This document shows positions 16,878 to 26,800 of a stretch of 64,000 nt of DNA, one piece after another. The stretch is from contig NZ_JAFEWF010000001.1 of assembly GCF_017355835.1 (NCBI RefSeq), positions 620,001 to 684,000 of the forward strand, written 5' to 3'. Every line of letters starts with the position of its first letter. Positions within the stretch are counted from its first letter, which is position 1. Source of the stretch: Desertivirga brevis. Lineage in GTDB: Bacteria > Bacteroidota > Bacteroidia > Sphingobacteriales > Sphingobacteriaceae. The notes under the pieces were generated by a model. That model had not been told where the DNA came from. It searched no databases and was given only the letters and a program-made list of their open reading frames with translations. Both the position numbers and the translations under genes were made by a program.

Positions 16878-18212
16878 ATGCGTCTACAACATATACTACT
16901 CATTATATTGTTCCTAAGTCTTTCGGCGAGAGGCTACGCTCAAAGCAGCTCGGAACTAAAAAAAAGAAAAGCAGCCCTGACAAGGGAAATAGAAGCTTTA
17001 AAAAAACAACAGAATAAGATTGCGGGCAATAAGAAGCTAACGGTTAAACAAATAGAAGGTCTAAATACTCAAATACGCCTTAGGGAAGAGAAAATCAGCA
17101 CGATTAATAACGAGATCAGGGTATTAGACAGTGAAATAAAGGAAAAGACAAGTACTGTTCTTTCACTTAAAGATCAGCTTCGAAAGCTGAAGAACGAATA
17201 TGCCGCTATGATCCGCTTCGCCCAGAAGAATCAAAATGCCTACAATAAATTGATGTTCATTTTCGCATCCGAGAGTTTCAATCAGGCTTACAAGCGATTA
17301 AAATACTTACAGGAATTTAGCGAGCACCATAAAAAGCAGGCGGTAAAAATTGCCGGAACCCAAAAAGTTTTGGGAATTAAAATTAACGAGCTTGATCAGA
17401 ATAAGCGTTCCAAGAGCAGCTTGCTGCGAAGTGAGGAGGTAGAAAAAACTACCTTAAGCAAGGAAAAGGAAAGCGAAGCACAACAGTTAGAAAAATTCCA
17501 AAAGGAGGAGAAACAGGTAAAACAACTGGTTGATGCCCGCAAGAAAGAATTGTCTCGTTTAACCCGGGCAATATCGAACGCCATTAACCGGGAAATAGCT
17601 GCCGAACGCAAACGTATGATGGCCGAAGCTGCAAGGCGAGCAGCTGCTGCCAGAGCAAAAGCCGAAAAAGAAAGACTGGCGGAAAAAGCACGGACTGCCG
17701 CTGGAAAGCCTTCCTCATCAAGTAGTAAAACGTACAGCCCGGCGAAGGCTAAAGCAACTGAAGACGACGCAATCGCAAGCAGCCCGGCACCCAGCGCCGA
17801 GAACGTAAAATTATCGGCTGACTTTAGCAGTAACCATGGCCGCTTGCCCTGGCCTGTTGAAGGATCAATTGTTTCAAGGTTCGGAATAAACAGATATGGT
17901 TCGGTGGTAGTACAAAATAACGGGATCGACATTCGCTCTTCTGCCGGTGCCACTGTCCGTGCGGTGTTTTCTGGAGAAGTAAGGCGCGTACTATCAGATA
18001 TCAGTGGTCATATCTTACTCATCAAGCATGGCAACTACTTCTCTGTATATTCAAACCTGCAATCAGTAAATGTTTCTGCGGGACAAAGCGTATCGGCCGG
18101 ACAATCTGTAGGTTCGGTAAAGACCAGCGTAGACGATGGTGTTGCCCAACTCCACTTTGAAATTTGGAATGGCAACAAGCCAACCAACCCTCAGGGATGG
18201 TTAAGAAGATAA
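16878..18212 (+). CDS. EnvC-like murein hydrolase activator, degenerate M23 domain
   Basis: The ATG at 16878 (444 residues) gives a signal peptide ending at GYAQ. Residues about 22-245 are a long coiled coil (KKRKAALTREIEALKKQQNK onward), then an Ala/Arg/Lys-rich stretch, a Ser-rich linker, and a LytM/M23 domain at about 320-440. Two of the zinc ligands of active M23 enzymes are lost: NNGIDI replaces HxGIDI near 346 and YSNL replaces YAHL near 389, while LHFEIW is kept near 424. As in E. coli EnvC, the domain probably activates amidases rather than cutting peptidoglycan. Periplasmic, acting at division. Confidence 0.88.
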   Translation: MRLQHILLIILFLSLSARGYAQSSSELKKRKAALTREIEALKKQQNKIAGNKKLTVKQIEGLNTQIRLREEKISTINNEIRVLDSEIKEKTSTVLSLKDQLRKLKNEYAAMIRFAQKNQNAYNKLMFIFASESFNQAYKRLKYLQEFSEHHKKQAVKIAGTQKVLGIKINELDQNKRSKSSLLRSEEVEKTTLSKEKESEAQQLEKFQKEEKQVKQLVDARKKELSRLTRAISNAINREIAAERKRMMAEAARRAAAARAKAEKERLAEKARTAAGKPSSSSSKTYSPAKAKATEDDAIASSPAPSAENVKLSADFSSNHGRLPWPVEGSIVSRFGINRYGSVVVQNNGIDIRSSAGATVRAVFSGEVRRVLSDISGHILLIKHGNYFSVYSNLQSVNVSAGQSVSAGQSVGSVKTSVDDGVAQLHFEIWNGNKPTNPQGWLRR

Positions 18213-18214
18213 AG

Positions 18215-18236
18215 GGTAGCTGATTGATCAGCTACC
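18215..18236. terminator. hairpin between convergent genes
   Basis: GGTAGCTGAT and ATCAGCTACC pair around a two-base turn. The stem overlaps the 3' end of the exonuclease gene. No strong T-run follows. Confidence 0.5.
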
Positions 18237-19004
18237 GCTCAGTTCTATCCAAACAGGTGCGTGGTCACTTGACTTTTCCCAACCACGAACATTCTTGTTT
18301 ACTCCCGCCGCAATTAGGCAGCTTTCAAGTTGCGGACTTAGCAGAAAATGATCAATACGCAATCCAGCATCACGACCATAAGCATTTCTGAAGTAATCCC
18401 AAAAAGTATAGATCTTCTCTTCTGGATACAACTTCCTTATTGCATCTATCCAGCCCTGCCTTTTTAATTCCCTGAATGCCTCTCTTATCTCTGGTCGGAA
18501 GAGGGCATCGTCAACCCATCGCTCGGGCTTATACACGTCCATCTCCTCCGGCATCACATTATAATCACCTGCTAAAACAACAGGAATGCCAAGACTGATC
18601 AATTCCTTTGCATGGGCAGAAAAACTGCTGAACCAAGCGAGCTTGTACTCGAATTTCGGTCCCGGAATTGGATTGCCGTTAGGAAGGTAAAGGCAAGCAA
18701 TCCTGATACCTGCAACATTCGCCTCTAAAAAACGGCTCTGTGCATCATCCGGATCCGAAGGAAGACCTCTCCTAACCTCCTCTATAGGTCCCACTTTTGA
18801 CAAGATGGCTACCCCATTCCAACTTTTTTGCCCGTGCCACAAAGCTTCATAACCTGCATCTAAAATTGCTTGCTCGGGAAATTTCTCCTGTGGAGCTTTC
18901 AACTCCTGCAGACAGACTATATCAGGTGATGTTTCAGATAACCATCGCAACAAAACAGGTAACCGGCCATTTATTCCATTAACATTATAAGTAGCAATCT
19001 TCAT
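18228..19004 (-). CDS. xth: exodeoxyribonuclease III
   Basis: A 258-residue ExoIII/AP-endonuclease family enzyme, the usual length. The catalytic motifs are intact: YNVNGINGR with the metal-binding Asn, CLQELKAP with the metal-binding Glu, GDYNVMP with catalytic Asp and Asn, RIDHFLLS with Asp, and SDHAPVW with the general-base Asp and His. It removes abasic sites and 3' blocks in base-excision repair in the cytoplasm. It is convergent with the EnvC-like gene and separated from PhnA by 165 nt. Confidence 0.96.
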   Translation of the reverse strand: MKIATYNVNGINGRLPVLLRWLSETSPDIVCLQELKAPQEKFPEQAILDAGYEALWHGQKSWNGVAILSKVGPIEEVRRGLPSDPDDAQSRFLEANVAGIRIACLYLPNGNPIPGPKFEYKLAWFSSFSAHAKELISLGIPVVLAGDYNVMPEEMDVYKPERWVDDALFRPEIREAFRELKRQGWIDAIRKLYPEEKIYTFWDYFRNAYGRDAGLRIDHFLLSPQLESCLIAAGVNKNVRGWEKSSDHAPVWIELSGS

Positions 19005-19168
19005 AGTAAATCTTTTCTAGTACCCGCCTAATGTAAAGCCAATAAAAGCGAGTTGAATTCAAAAACTCTTCTATGGCTCTCCAATTATGTCAAACAGCCT
19101 GGCAAATAGAACTGTTTGTTTAATAAAGCTTTGTATCTCTACAATAGGACGGAGATATGAGGCCTTGG

Positions 19169-19747
19169 TTACACTGATTTCTTTACGTATTTGGTGAGAA
19201 TAACAATAGTGTCGCCATTGATCTTCCCTTCAATTTGCCCCGCCTCCTCATTTACCAATTTTATCTTCCGCACAATTGTTCCTTTTGGCGCGATGTAATT
19301 GGTGCCCTTTACATTGAGGTTTTGAGTAAGAACAACAGTATCTCCGCCTTCAAGCACAGTACCGTAGCTATCTTTATGAATTATTTTGGCAGCATCCAAC
19401 GCGTCTTCAGCTTCGGCCCATTCAACAAGAGCTTCATCCAGATATACTGAAGCTGCCGCATCCCTTGCCCATTCCTGATCAGAAAGCTTCGATAGTATTT
19501 TATAGGATAAAACTTGCACTGCTGGCACCTCGCTCCAGATACTACCCTCAAGACAGCGCCAATGATTGGTGTTCTCGTAGTGTCCCTCGGCTATCTGAAT
19601 ATCACAGTTTTCGCAGATCACGACCTGATTTTCTGGGATATCATCTTGTTTTGGAGGCACTGTATACGCTTTTAAGTTTTCGTCCTGATTTCCGCAAAGC
19701 TCGCAACTCTGATTACTTCTTTCCCGAAGTTGTGTAGTTATAGTCAT
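19169..19747 (-). CDS. phnA: PhnA/YjdM domain protein
   Basis: A 192-residue protein with an N-terminal zinc ribbon (CELCGNQ and CENCDI, two Cys-x2-Cys pairs), a middle helical part and the C-terminal PhnA domain (DSYGTVLEGGDTVVLTQNLNVKG, APKGTIVRKIKL, IEGKINGDTIVIL). Despite the name, PhnA is not required for phosphonate use and its role is unclear; some members hydrolyse phosphonoacetate. There is no phn operon nearby. Family certain; function open. Confidence 0.88.
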   Translation of the reverse strand: MTITTQLRERSNQSCELCGNQDENLKAYTVPPKQDDIPENQVVICENCDIQIAEGHYENTNHWRCLEGSIWSEVPAVQVLSYKILSKLSDQEWARDAAASVYLDEALVEWAEAEDALDAAKIIHKDSYGTVLEGGDTVVLTQNLNVKGTNYIAPKGTIVRKIKLVNEEAGQIEGKINGDTIVILTKYVKKSV

Positions 19748-19911
19748 TAGCGCAAAATTATATTATTAATGTAAGAATATCCTGAGGCGTTAAGAATCCT
19801 TATAGAAATCTTGCTTCTAAATCGGCCTAAAAAGGATCATTATAAATTTCTGATATTTGTGCTTCTACAGAAACTTGGAAAAGTAATAAGTGGACAATAA
19901 GCAGCTCTCCC

Positions 19912-21066
19912 ATGAAAAGAAAATTAAGACCCGCTAAAGTATTTTATGCCTTCCTGATAATCCTGTCGCTTGCAAATATTCTTATTTACGCCACTGATAC
20001 CACTTATATTTACAAGGCGCTTATCTATCAACAAGTTGGGATCGATGATTTAAATTTATTCTCTTCCCGGGAAGTGAAAAAAGGTTTAGCGGGGCAAAAA
20101 TGGGCCCAGTCTAAGCAATACAATAAAAAGAAGCTTTCAGATACTTTAAGAAAAACACTAGAAGAAACTGAGTCTGTCGCCTTTCTGGTGATTAAAAACG
20201 ATTCTATACATTACGAGAAATATTGGGATGGATATTCTGATACCTCCTTGTCTAATCCATTTTCAGTTACCAAGAGCATTGTAGGACTTCTTGTTGGGAT
20301 AGCTATTGATGAAGGAAAAATTAATTCGGTTGAACAGCATGTTTCGGATTTTCTTCCAGAGTTTAAAGAGGGAAGAAAAGCTGAGATTACAATAAAACAC
20401 CTTCTTCAGATGGCATCGGGCCTTGATTTTATGGAAAGTTATAATACTCCATTCAATTATACTACCGAATCGTATTACGGCGATGATTTAAAAAAGCTGG
20501 TTTCAAAACTGAAGGTAATAGAGGCTCCTGGTAGTGTTTATCGCTATAAAAGCGGAGATACACAGGTTTTGGGACTTATACTTGCAAAGGCTACGGGAAT
20601 GACAATAAGTGAATACGCCTCACAAAAGCTCTGGCAAAAACTAGGTGTGGCACGGTCTGCCTTATGGAGCCTGGATAAAGTGAACGGGGTCGAAAAGGCA
20701 TACTGCTGTTATTACACAAATGCACCCGATCTTGCTAAAATCGGCAAATTAATATTACAGAATGGAAAATTTAATGGAGAACAACTTATTAGCTCTGACT
20801 ATCTAAAGGCCTCCCTGACTCCGAATAACCTTCCTGGTACTAATGGTTCCAAGACCAATTTCTACGGTTATCAGTGGTGGTTGCTAAACCGGAACGGCCA
20901 GGTGATCTATTGCGCGAGAGGACTAGCTGGCCAATACCTTATGGTAATTCCTTCCAGGAATATCATTATAGTTAGACTGGGCAAAAAGAGGAATCGCGAG
21001 AAGCAGGGAGAGTTCTCTACCGACATTTTAATATATGCAGATGAGGTAGTGAAACTTTTTGACTAG
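19912..21066 (+). CDS. serine hydrolase of the beta-lactamase class C family
   Basis: A 384-residue protein with an N-terminal membrane or signal segment at residues 11-28. The SxxK nucleophile motif is S118-V-T-K121 (NPFSVTKSIVGL), and the second-loop tyrosine is Y212 of YKS. The order and spacing match the EstB/penicillin-binding-like serine hydrolase family. The third KTG-like motif is not clear (LAGQYLMVIP). These enzymes cleave esters or D-amino-acid peptides; the substrate is unknown. It is convergent with queA. Confidence 0.88.
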   Translation: MKRKLRPAKVFYAFLIILSLANILIYATDTTYIYKALIYQQVGIDDLNLFSSREVKKGLAGQKWAQSKQYNKKKLSDTLRKTLEETESVAFLVIKNDSIHYEKYWDGYSDTSLSNPFSVTKSIVGLLVGIAIDEGKINSVEQHVSDFLPEFKEGRKAEITIKHLLQMASGLDFMESYNTPFNYTTESYYGDDLKKLVSKLKVIEAPGSVYRYKSGDTQVLGLILAKATGMTISEYASQKLWQKLGVARSALWSLDKVNGVEKAYCCYYTNAPDLAKIGKLILQNGKFNGEQLISSDYLKASLTPNNLPGTNGSKTNFYGYQWWLLNRNGQVIYCARGLAGQYLMVIPSRNIIIVRLGKKRNREKQGEFSTDILIYADEVVKLFD

Positions 21067-21080
21067 TCTCACCCCTATAT

Positions 21081-22322
21081 CTACTTCCGAAATAACAGCG
21101 ATCCGTCACCGTAGCTTAAAAAGCGGTAGTTTCTTTCGAGGGCGTGATTGTACACCATCCTCCAATCGTCGCCAATAAAAGCTGCAACTAACATGATCAA
21201 AGTGCTTTTTGGCTGGTGAAAATTTGTGGCGAGGACATTAACGATCTTCCATTCATACCCCGGCACTATAAGCAACTGGGTCCGGCACAGCATGGTCTCC
21301 TGTCCTGAATTTTTCAAAAATAACACGATAGCCTCTAAGGCTGCTTTTGCAGAAATTGATGAATCTAACTGATATGGATCCCATTGTCTTACCCCTACTT
21401 CATCTTCAGCTCTGAATAGCCCTTGATGAATTCTCAGCCCCAACCAGTATAGCGATTCGATTGTCCTTAAAGAGGTAGTCCCTACCGCTACAATTTCCCG
21501 GTCTATAGACGCAATTAACTTTTCGATAAACGCTTTTTCGACCACCAATTGTTCGGAATGCATTTCGTGTTCGGCAACCGTTTCTGTTTTAATTGGTTTA
21601 AAAGTTCCTGCTCCAATATGCAATGTAACGTAGTCTACTTCAATACTTTTCTCACGAAAACGAGCAAAAATCTCAGGAGTATAATGCAGGCCAGCTGTTG
21701 GGGCAGCCACAGAACCTTCGTGCTCTGCGTAGATTGTTTGGTACCGGGTTTTATCCTCTTCACTTAACTCACGTTTGATATAAGGTGGCAAAGGTATTTT
21801 ACCGGCCCTCTCCAGGATTTCAGCGAATGTTAATGCTGCGGGTGTCCAAGCAAATTCGATAACAAAAGCATCCGACTCTCTTGATAAAAGCTTAGCAGAC
21901 AGAACAATATTGCCTTCCGATCCAGGCATCTCTAAGCTGATCCATTCTTCCTTCCATTTCCTGAGCTCTCCCACCAGACACTTCCATTTCAAGGAACCCG
22001 TAACTTGCATTGCCTGATTAACCTCTACATGTTTATCGTGGGGCTCAAGGCAGAAGATCTCAATTGTTGCTCCGGTACTGGTTTTGAAGTGAAGACGGGC
22101 CTGAACCACCCGGGTGTTATTAAACACTAGTAGAGAACCTGGTACCAGAAACTCGTCAATGCGGTGATAAATACTATCTTCAATACTTCCGTCACGGTAA
22201 ACCAGGAGCTTAGAAGAATCGCGCTGCTCTTTAGGAAAGGTAGCTATTCTATCCTGAGGAAGAGGATAATCGAATTCTTTTACCGGAATAGAAAAATCGT
22301 TAGAAATTGCAGGAGGTTCCAT
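21081..22322 (-). CDS. queA: tRNA preQ1(34) S-adenosylmethionine ribosyltransferase-isomerase QueA
   Basis: A 413-residue QueA. It transfers the ribosyl part of SAM to preQ1 at the wobble base of tRNAs for Asp, Asn, His and Tyr, making epoxyqueuosine. Conserved family stretches include YPLPQDRIATFP, LLVFNNTRVVQAR, IPLPPYIKRE, SVAAPTAGLHYT and TNFHQPKSTLIMLV. It is somewhat longer than the usual 340-360 residues, with insertions around 100-150. No other queuosine gene is visible in the window. Confidence 0.95.
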   Translation of the reverse strand: MEPPAISNDFSIPVKEFDYPLPQDRIATFPKEQRDSSKLLVYRDGSIEDSIYHRIDEFLVPGSLLVFNNTRVVQARLHFKTSTGATIEIFCLEPHDKHVEVNQAMQVTGSLKWKCLVGELRKWKEEWISLEMPGSEGNIVLSAKLLSRESDAFVIEFAWTPAALTFAEILERAGKIPLPPYIKRELSEEDKTRYQTIYAEHEGSVAAPTAGLHYTPEIFARFREKSIEVDYVTLHIGAGTFKPIKTETVAEHEMHSEQLVVEKAFIEKLIASIDREIVAVGTTSLRTIESLYWLGLRIHQGLFRAEDEVGVRQWDPYQLDSSISAKAALEAIVLFLKNSGQETMLCRTQLLIVPGYEWKIVNVLATNFHQPKSTLIMLVAAFIGDDWRMVYNHALERNYRFLSYGDGSLLFRK

Positions 22323-22408
22323 CCGGCAAAAATAGAAAAGGAATTATACTTGAGCACCTGAAAACAGCTAACAATTTTTGGAAATTTGAATGAAAGCTCT
22401 TAAGATAG

Positions 22409-22927
22409 TCAGTTTTTATGCTGGACAAAAGTGGCTGTTACCAACAACTGTCCTACATGGCGCATGGTATGTTCAGCAGAATGAAAGAGTAAGCCTAGCA
22501 CATTAGAAGGCAAACCTGCCCTACCAACAGGTCTGAAATCTGTTAAACTTGATTCATCTGTTAATCTTAGCTGATCCAAGGCTTTGTCAATCTGAACCTC
22601 AAATCTTTTGACAAGGATATCTACTGTCAGATCTGGCCCCCTCTCTATTTTTTCAGCCGCCAAATCCTCAAACTGTTGTTCGCTTAATGACTCGTGTCTC
22701 GCGTAGGTAAAGAGCCTGTCAATTACTCCGGAAAGATGTTGAAGATGAAATGCACAGGAAGCCATTCCGGCCGGCTTCTCCCATAATAATACATCAGGAA
22801 ACCCTCCCATTATTGATTTTACTTCCTCCCTTGCCTGTAGAAGTGCATGGGCCACGGGCTGTAATAAGGCTGGTATTTCCGGAACAGGTCCCCTTTGCCA
22901 AAATTCAGGCGCATCAATCTTAGCCAT
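22409..22927 (-). CDS. DinB family protein
   Basis: The frame opens at 22969, but the ATG at 22927 (172 residues, MAKIDAPEFWQRGPVPEIP) fits the family better. DinB-like four-helix-bundle metal-binding features are present: HLQHLSGVIDRLF near residue 59 and HSAEHTMRHVGQLL near the end, giving several His ligands. DinB/YfiT-like proteins are metal-dependent, possibly thiol transferases, and often damage-induced. No operon partner is visible. Confidence 0.85.
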   Translation of the reverse strand: MAKIDAPEFWQRGPVPEIPALLQPVAHALLQAREEVKSIMGGFPDVLLWEKPAGMASCAFHLQHLSGVIDRLFTYARHESLSEQQFEDLAAEKIERGPDLTVDILVKRFEVQIDKALDQLRLTDESSLTDFRPVGRAGLPSNVLGLLFHSAEHTMRHVGQLLVTATFVQHKN

Positions 22928-23141
22928 AGACTTTTTTCCAAAAGTATGCGAAGAAGTGTATCGCTCCAACAGTTTTCGTAATCCTTACATTTTCCTGAGA
23001 CCCGCTCCTTATACTACCTCTTTATGCACCTGACTCATGCTCCAGTTGAAAGAAATGGCTTTAAACAGCAGAGAAAAATGAAGAAAACATATCCCCGTAT
23101 TTTTCGGTACTTTTAACAATACGAACTTAAACACTAGTAAA

Positions 23142-23618
23142 ATGAAATTGTCTCTATTCTTCCTTTGTGCAATTCCAATGTTTGCAATTATCGCTTGTGG
23201 TGAAAAAAGAACTAATAACTCGGCCAGGCAACAGTCGAACACTGTGGATACGGCCGGACAAGAATGTTATGTTGCTGTTTTTGATCAGGACACAGCCTAT
23301 TTAAATTTCAATGCCACCGACAAAAAGAACGTATTGGGCAGGCTCTTGATCAACTACGGGAATAATCCTAAAAATGACGGCGAGTTTAAAGGAACTTTCA
23401 GGGGCGATACGCTCATCGCCGACTATACCTACACTGTTGGTACCTATAAGGAAAGAATCTTAAGAAATCCTCTGGCCTTTCTAAGACGGAACGATAGTCT
23501 TTTTCTTGGAATAGGAGAAATTGAAACACTTGCCGGAAGGCCGTATTTTAAACCAGGTTCCCCCATTAATTTTGATAAAGGCCGGTTTCGTTTCGCAAAA
23601 GGCAGTTGTAGGCAATAA
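23142..23618 (+). CDS. putative lipoprotein (158 aa)
   Basis: A 158-residue protein with a lipoprotein signal peptide: MKLSLFFLCAIPMFAII, then AC with Cys19 as the acylated residue. The mature part is beta-rich (VAVFDQDTAYLNFNATDKKN, GEFKGTFRGDTLIADYTYTV). I do not recognise a family. It is divergent from the DinB gene and 224 nt before the large pectate lyase gene on the same strand, without evidence of co-transcription. Likely an outer-membrane lipoprotein of unknown function. Confidence 0.75.
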   Translation: MKLSLFFLCAIPMFAIIACGEKRTNNSARQQSNTVDTAGQECYVAVFDQDTAYLNFNATDKKNVLGRLLINYGNNPKNDGEFKGTFRGDTLIADYTYTVGTYKERILRNPLAFLRRNDSLFLGIGEIETLAGRPYFKPGSPINFDKGRFRFAKGSCRQ

Positions 23619-23842
23619 GGATTATTTATAAAATATTACCTGCATTGTTTGAAGACCAAAACCTTATCACTTGCAATTTGACCTAAGCTCGGTTTTGTAA
23701 CAGCACTTTTACATGCAAAGACCCATCAAACGCTCTTAACCATGACACCACGGGTTGCCGACTTATTCAGGAACTTCTAGGTTAGCGAAAGAAACTAACC
23801 ACGTTCTACCAATACCTAATTAGCTAACAAACATTTCACTAT

Positions 23843-26800
23843 ATGGAAATTTCTACGTCCAATTTTTTAAAAAAATGTGCGGTAGTGGCAGCGTTTACGC
23901 TGGGAACTATTCATCACGCAGCATCACAAACACCTGCATTTCCTGGAGCTCTCGGCTTTGGTCGATTTGCTAAAGGGGCAAGAGCTGCTGCAAACAGAGA
24001 AGTCTACATTGTTACAAACCTTAACGACAGCGGTACAGGCTCTTTCAGAGATGCTGTAAGCAAACCCGGGCGAATAGTATTGTTCGCTGTTGGCGGTATT
24101 GTTAATCTTTTAACAGATGTGGTAGTATCAGCAAATACAACAATTGCAGGGCAGACAGCACCTGGTGATGGTATTGTGTTCTTCAACAAGCGTATTACGT
24201 TTACCGGAGCAAACGATGTTATTTGTCGCTACCTCCGTATCCGGCTCGGAGCTACCTCCAACTCAGGTAAAGATGCTTCGGGGTTAGCAAATGGAGCGAA
24301 CATGCTTTTCGATCACATGTCCTTCACCTGGGCAATGGACGAGGTATTTTCCATTAATTGGGATGGCAAAGGTACATCGCCGGATAACATAACCATTCAA
24401 AATTCAATAATCGGGCAAGGTCTCCATCGTGAGAACCATTCTGCAGGCGGACTTATCCAAACCCCGGATGGTGGTAAAGTAAGCCTTGTTCAAAACCTTT
24501 ACATAAGCAATAAAACAAGAAATCCTAAGGTAAAGGGGGTTAATGAATTTGTAAATAACGTGGTTTACAATTGGGGAAATGGAAACCGTTTAGGAGAAAA
24601 CTTAAACTACGGATGGCAGGGCGACGCTTATATTATGGGGGGCTCGTCTGGAGTGTCAGAAGTGAATGTAATTAATAATTATTTTGTAGGCGGACCACTT
24701 ACCCCTCCTTCCAGAACTACTCCTTTCTCCAGAGGCACCGGTACATTTAACATACATGGCTCAGGTAACTATTTTGATAATAATAAAAATGGAGTACTAG
24801 ACGGCGCTGAAGTTCCTTTCGATTCAACTGGGTACCCAGGGATAACAGGTGAAGCATTTAAGTCGCAACCATTCAATTATCCTAACGCTGCTCCTGCCAT
24901 GTCGGCGGCACAGGCCTATGAGTATATTTTAAGTAATGTTGGTGCTAACTACCCTCGACGGGATCAGGTAGATGCCTTACTTGTAGATGAAGTAAATTCA
25001 AGGGGAACCAAAGGATTATATGTATACACTGAAAAAGACATTCCATTCTCGAACGGAGGTCTGGGAGATGTTCATGGTGCTCCTGCCCCTCAAGATTCTG
25101 ATAAAGATGGGTTGCCCGATACCTGGGAAGACCAAAACGGACTCGATAAGAATAATAAAGCAGATGCTGTTGCCTTTAGCACTGCCCAGCCAGAGTATTT
25201 AAATATCGAGGTGTATATAAATTCTCTTGTTAACACCCCTCCTCCGGCTTTCGTTAAGCCACCTTCGAATGTTACACTGGCTGCCACATCTCAGGAAAGC
25301 CCTTCTCCCACCAGCTCTGTTGTTATAAAATGGAATGATAATTCAACAGAAGAGGAATTTTTTGTACTAGAGCGGTCAAGCGATGGTGTTACCTATTCAG
25401 ATATAGCTCATCCTACAGCAAATGCAGTTACCTATACAGATAATACCGGACTGATTCCTAATAGGACATACTACTACAGGATTAAGTCTGTTTCCGGAAC
25501 AGAATCTTCCGCCTACAGTAATCCTGTATCTGTTTTAACACCACCAATAGCTTCAGCTCCTGTAGCTCCAACCTCCCCTGTTCCCAGCAATGGAAACCAG
25601 TATGCCACGCCAACAACCGGCAAAGTTACTTTGAAATGGAGCGGCAGCAACAATACACTAAAATACACCCTTTATCTTGGTACCGATACTGCTGCACTTA
25701 TTCAGCAATCCGAGCTTGCCTATTCTGCTAGTCCTTCTTACACTGCTTCAGTCGCAGATAGCACTACTTATTTCTGGAGGGTTGATGCAACAAACGCAAA
25801 AGGTACCATACAGGGGCCGGTATGGTCATTCAGAACTCCTCCGGTTATTCCTGTGGGACTAGTGGGTCATTACGCTTTCGATGAAGCTACAGCAGAAGGA
25901 ACAAGTGTTATTGACTCATCCTCTTATCAAAACAACGGACTACTGGGTCTGGATCCTGAAAAAGAGAGTATTCGCATCACAGGAAAACTTAAAGGTGCTT
26001 TGGATTTCAGCTCTGCGGCTACTGAAATGTACGTTGTGAGAATTCCCAACGAAGATCAGAACCACCTCGACAGAAACTCTTTCTCACTGGCGTTTTGGAT
26101 GAAAGCGAAACCCTCGCTTCTCCCTCCGGATAACAATACTAGCTCTTACCTTTTGTGTAAAGGTTCCATTACCAGAAATGCGACAACCGGTGCAACAGGG
26201 AAACGCTTCGATATCGAATTTAAGAACAAACAGATCCGCTTTGCTTTAGATGACGATAACGATGCCGCAGGTGGCGGAAAAGACGAACTTCAGGCGAATG
26301 GCACCCCTTTCTTTACCGATAAATGGGTTCATGTTGTTGCTATTAGAGATGTAGAAAGTAAGCGTCTTAGAATTTACATGAACGGTGCTTTGTACGCTAC
26401 AAGTAATATCTCCAGGTCTAATTCTGGCATTGGTGAACCTAGTGCCTTAATATTAGGCAACATAGGCGAACTTGAATTCTTAACTACCACCAATAAACCT
26501 GCGCCTTATAAAGGAATGCTTGATGAAGTGAGGTTGTACAATAAAGTTCTTTCTGATATAGAGATTAAAGGCCTGGCAGCAGCAAAAAACAATCAAATAA
26601 TTACGTTTGCCGAACTTCCAGCAAAAGAAATTGGTGACGAGGCTTTTGCTTTGAACGCTACTTCAAGTTCAGGACTCCCTATCGAATATTCAAGCTCAGA
26701 TACCACAGTTGCAAGGATTGAAAATGGTAAGGTTCATGTTCTAAAAGTGGGATACACGCATATTAAAGCGGGTCAAGCGGGAAATGATGATTATAATCCA

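Noticed and set aside
17396..17953. 185-residue antisense frame over the EnvC-like gene
   Set aside because: Long open frame produced by the coiled-coil gene's codon pattern; poly-Ser/Ala with no domain.
23780..23800. GGTTAG/CTAACC hairpin before the pectate lyase
   Set aside because: Only 6 bp with a 9-base loop; no T run and no evident link to a regulator.
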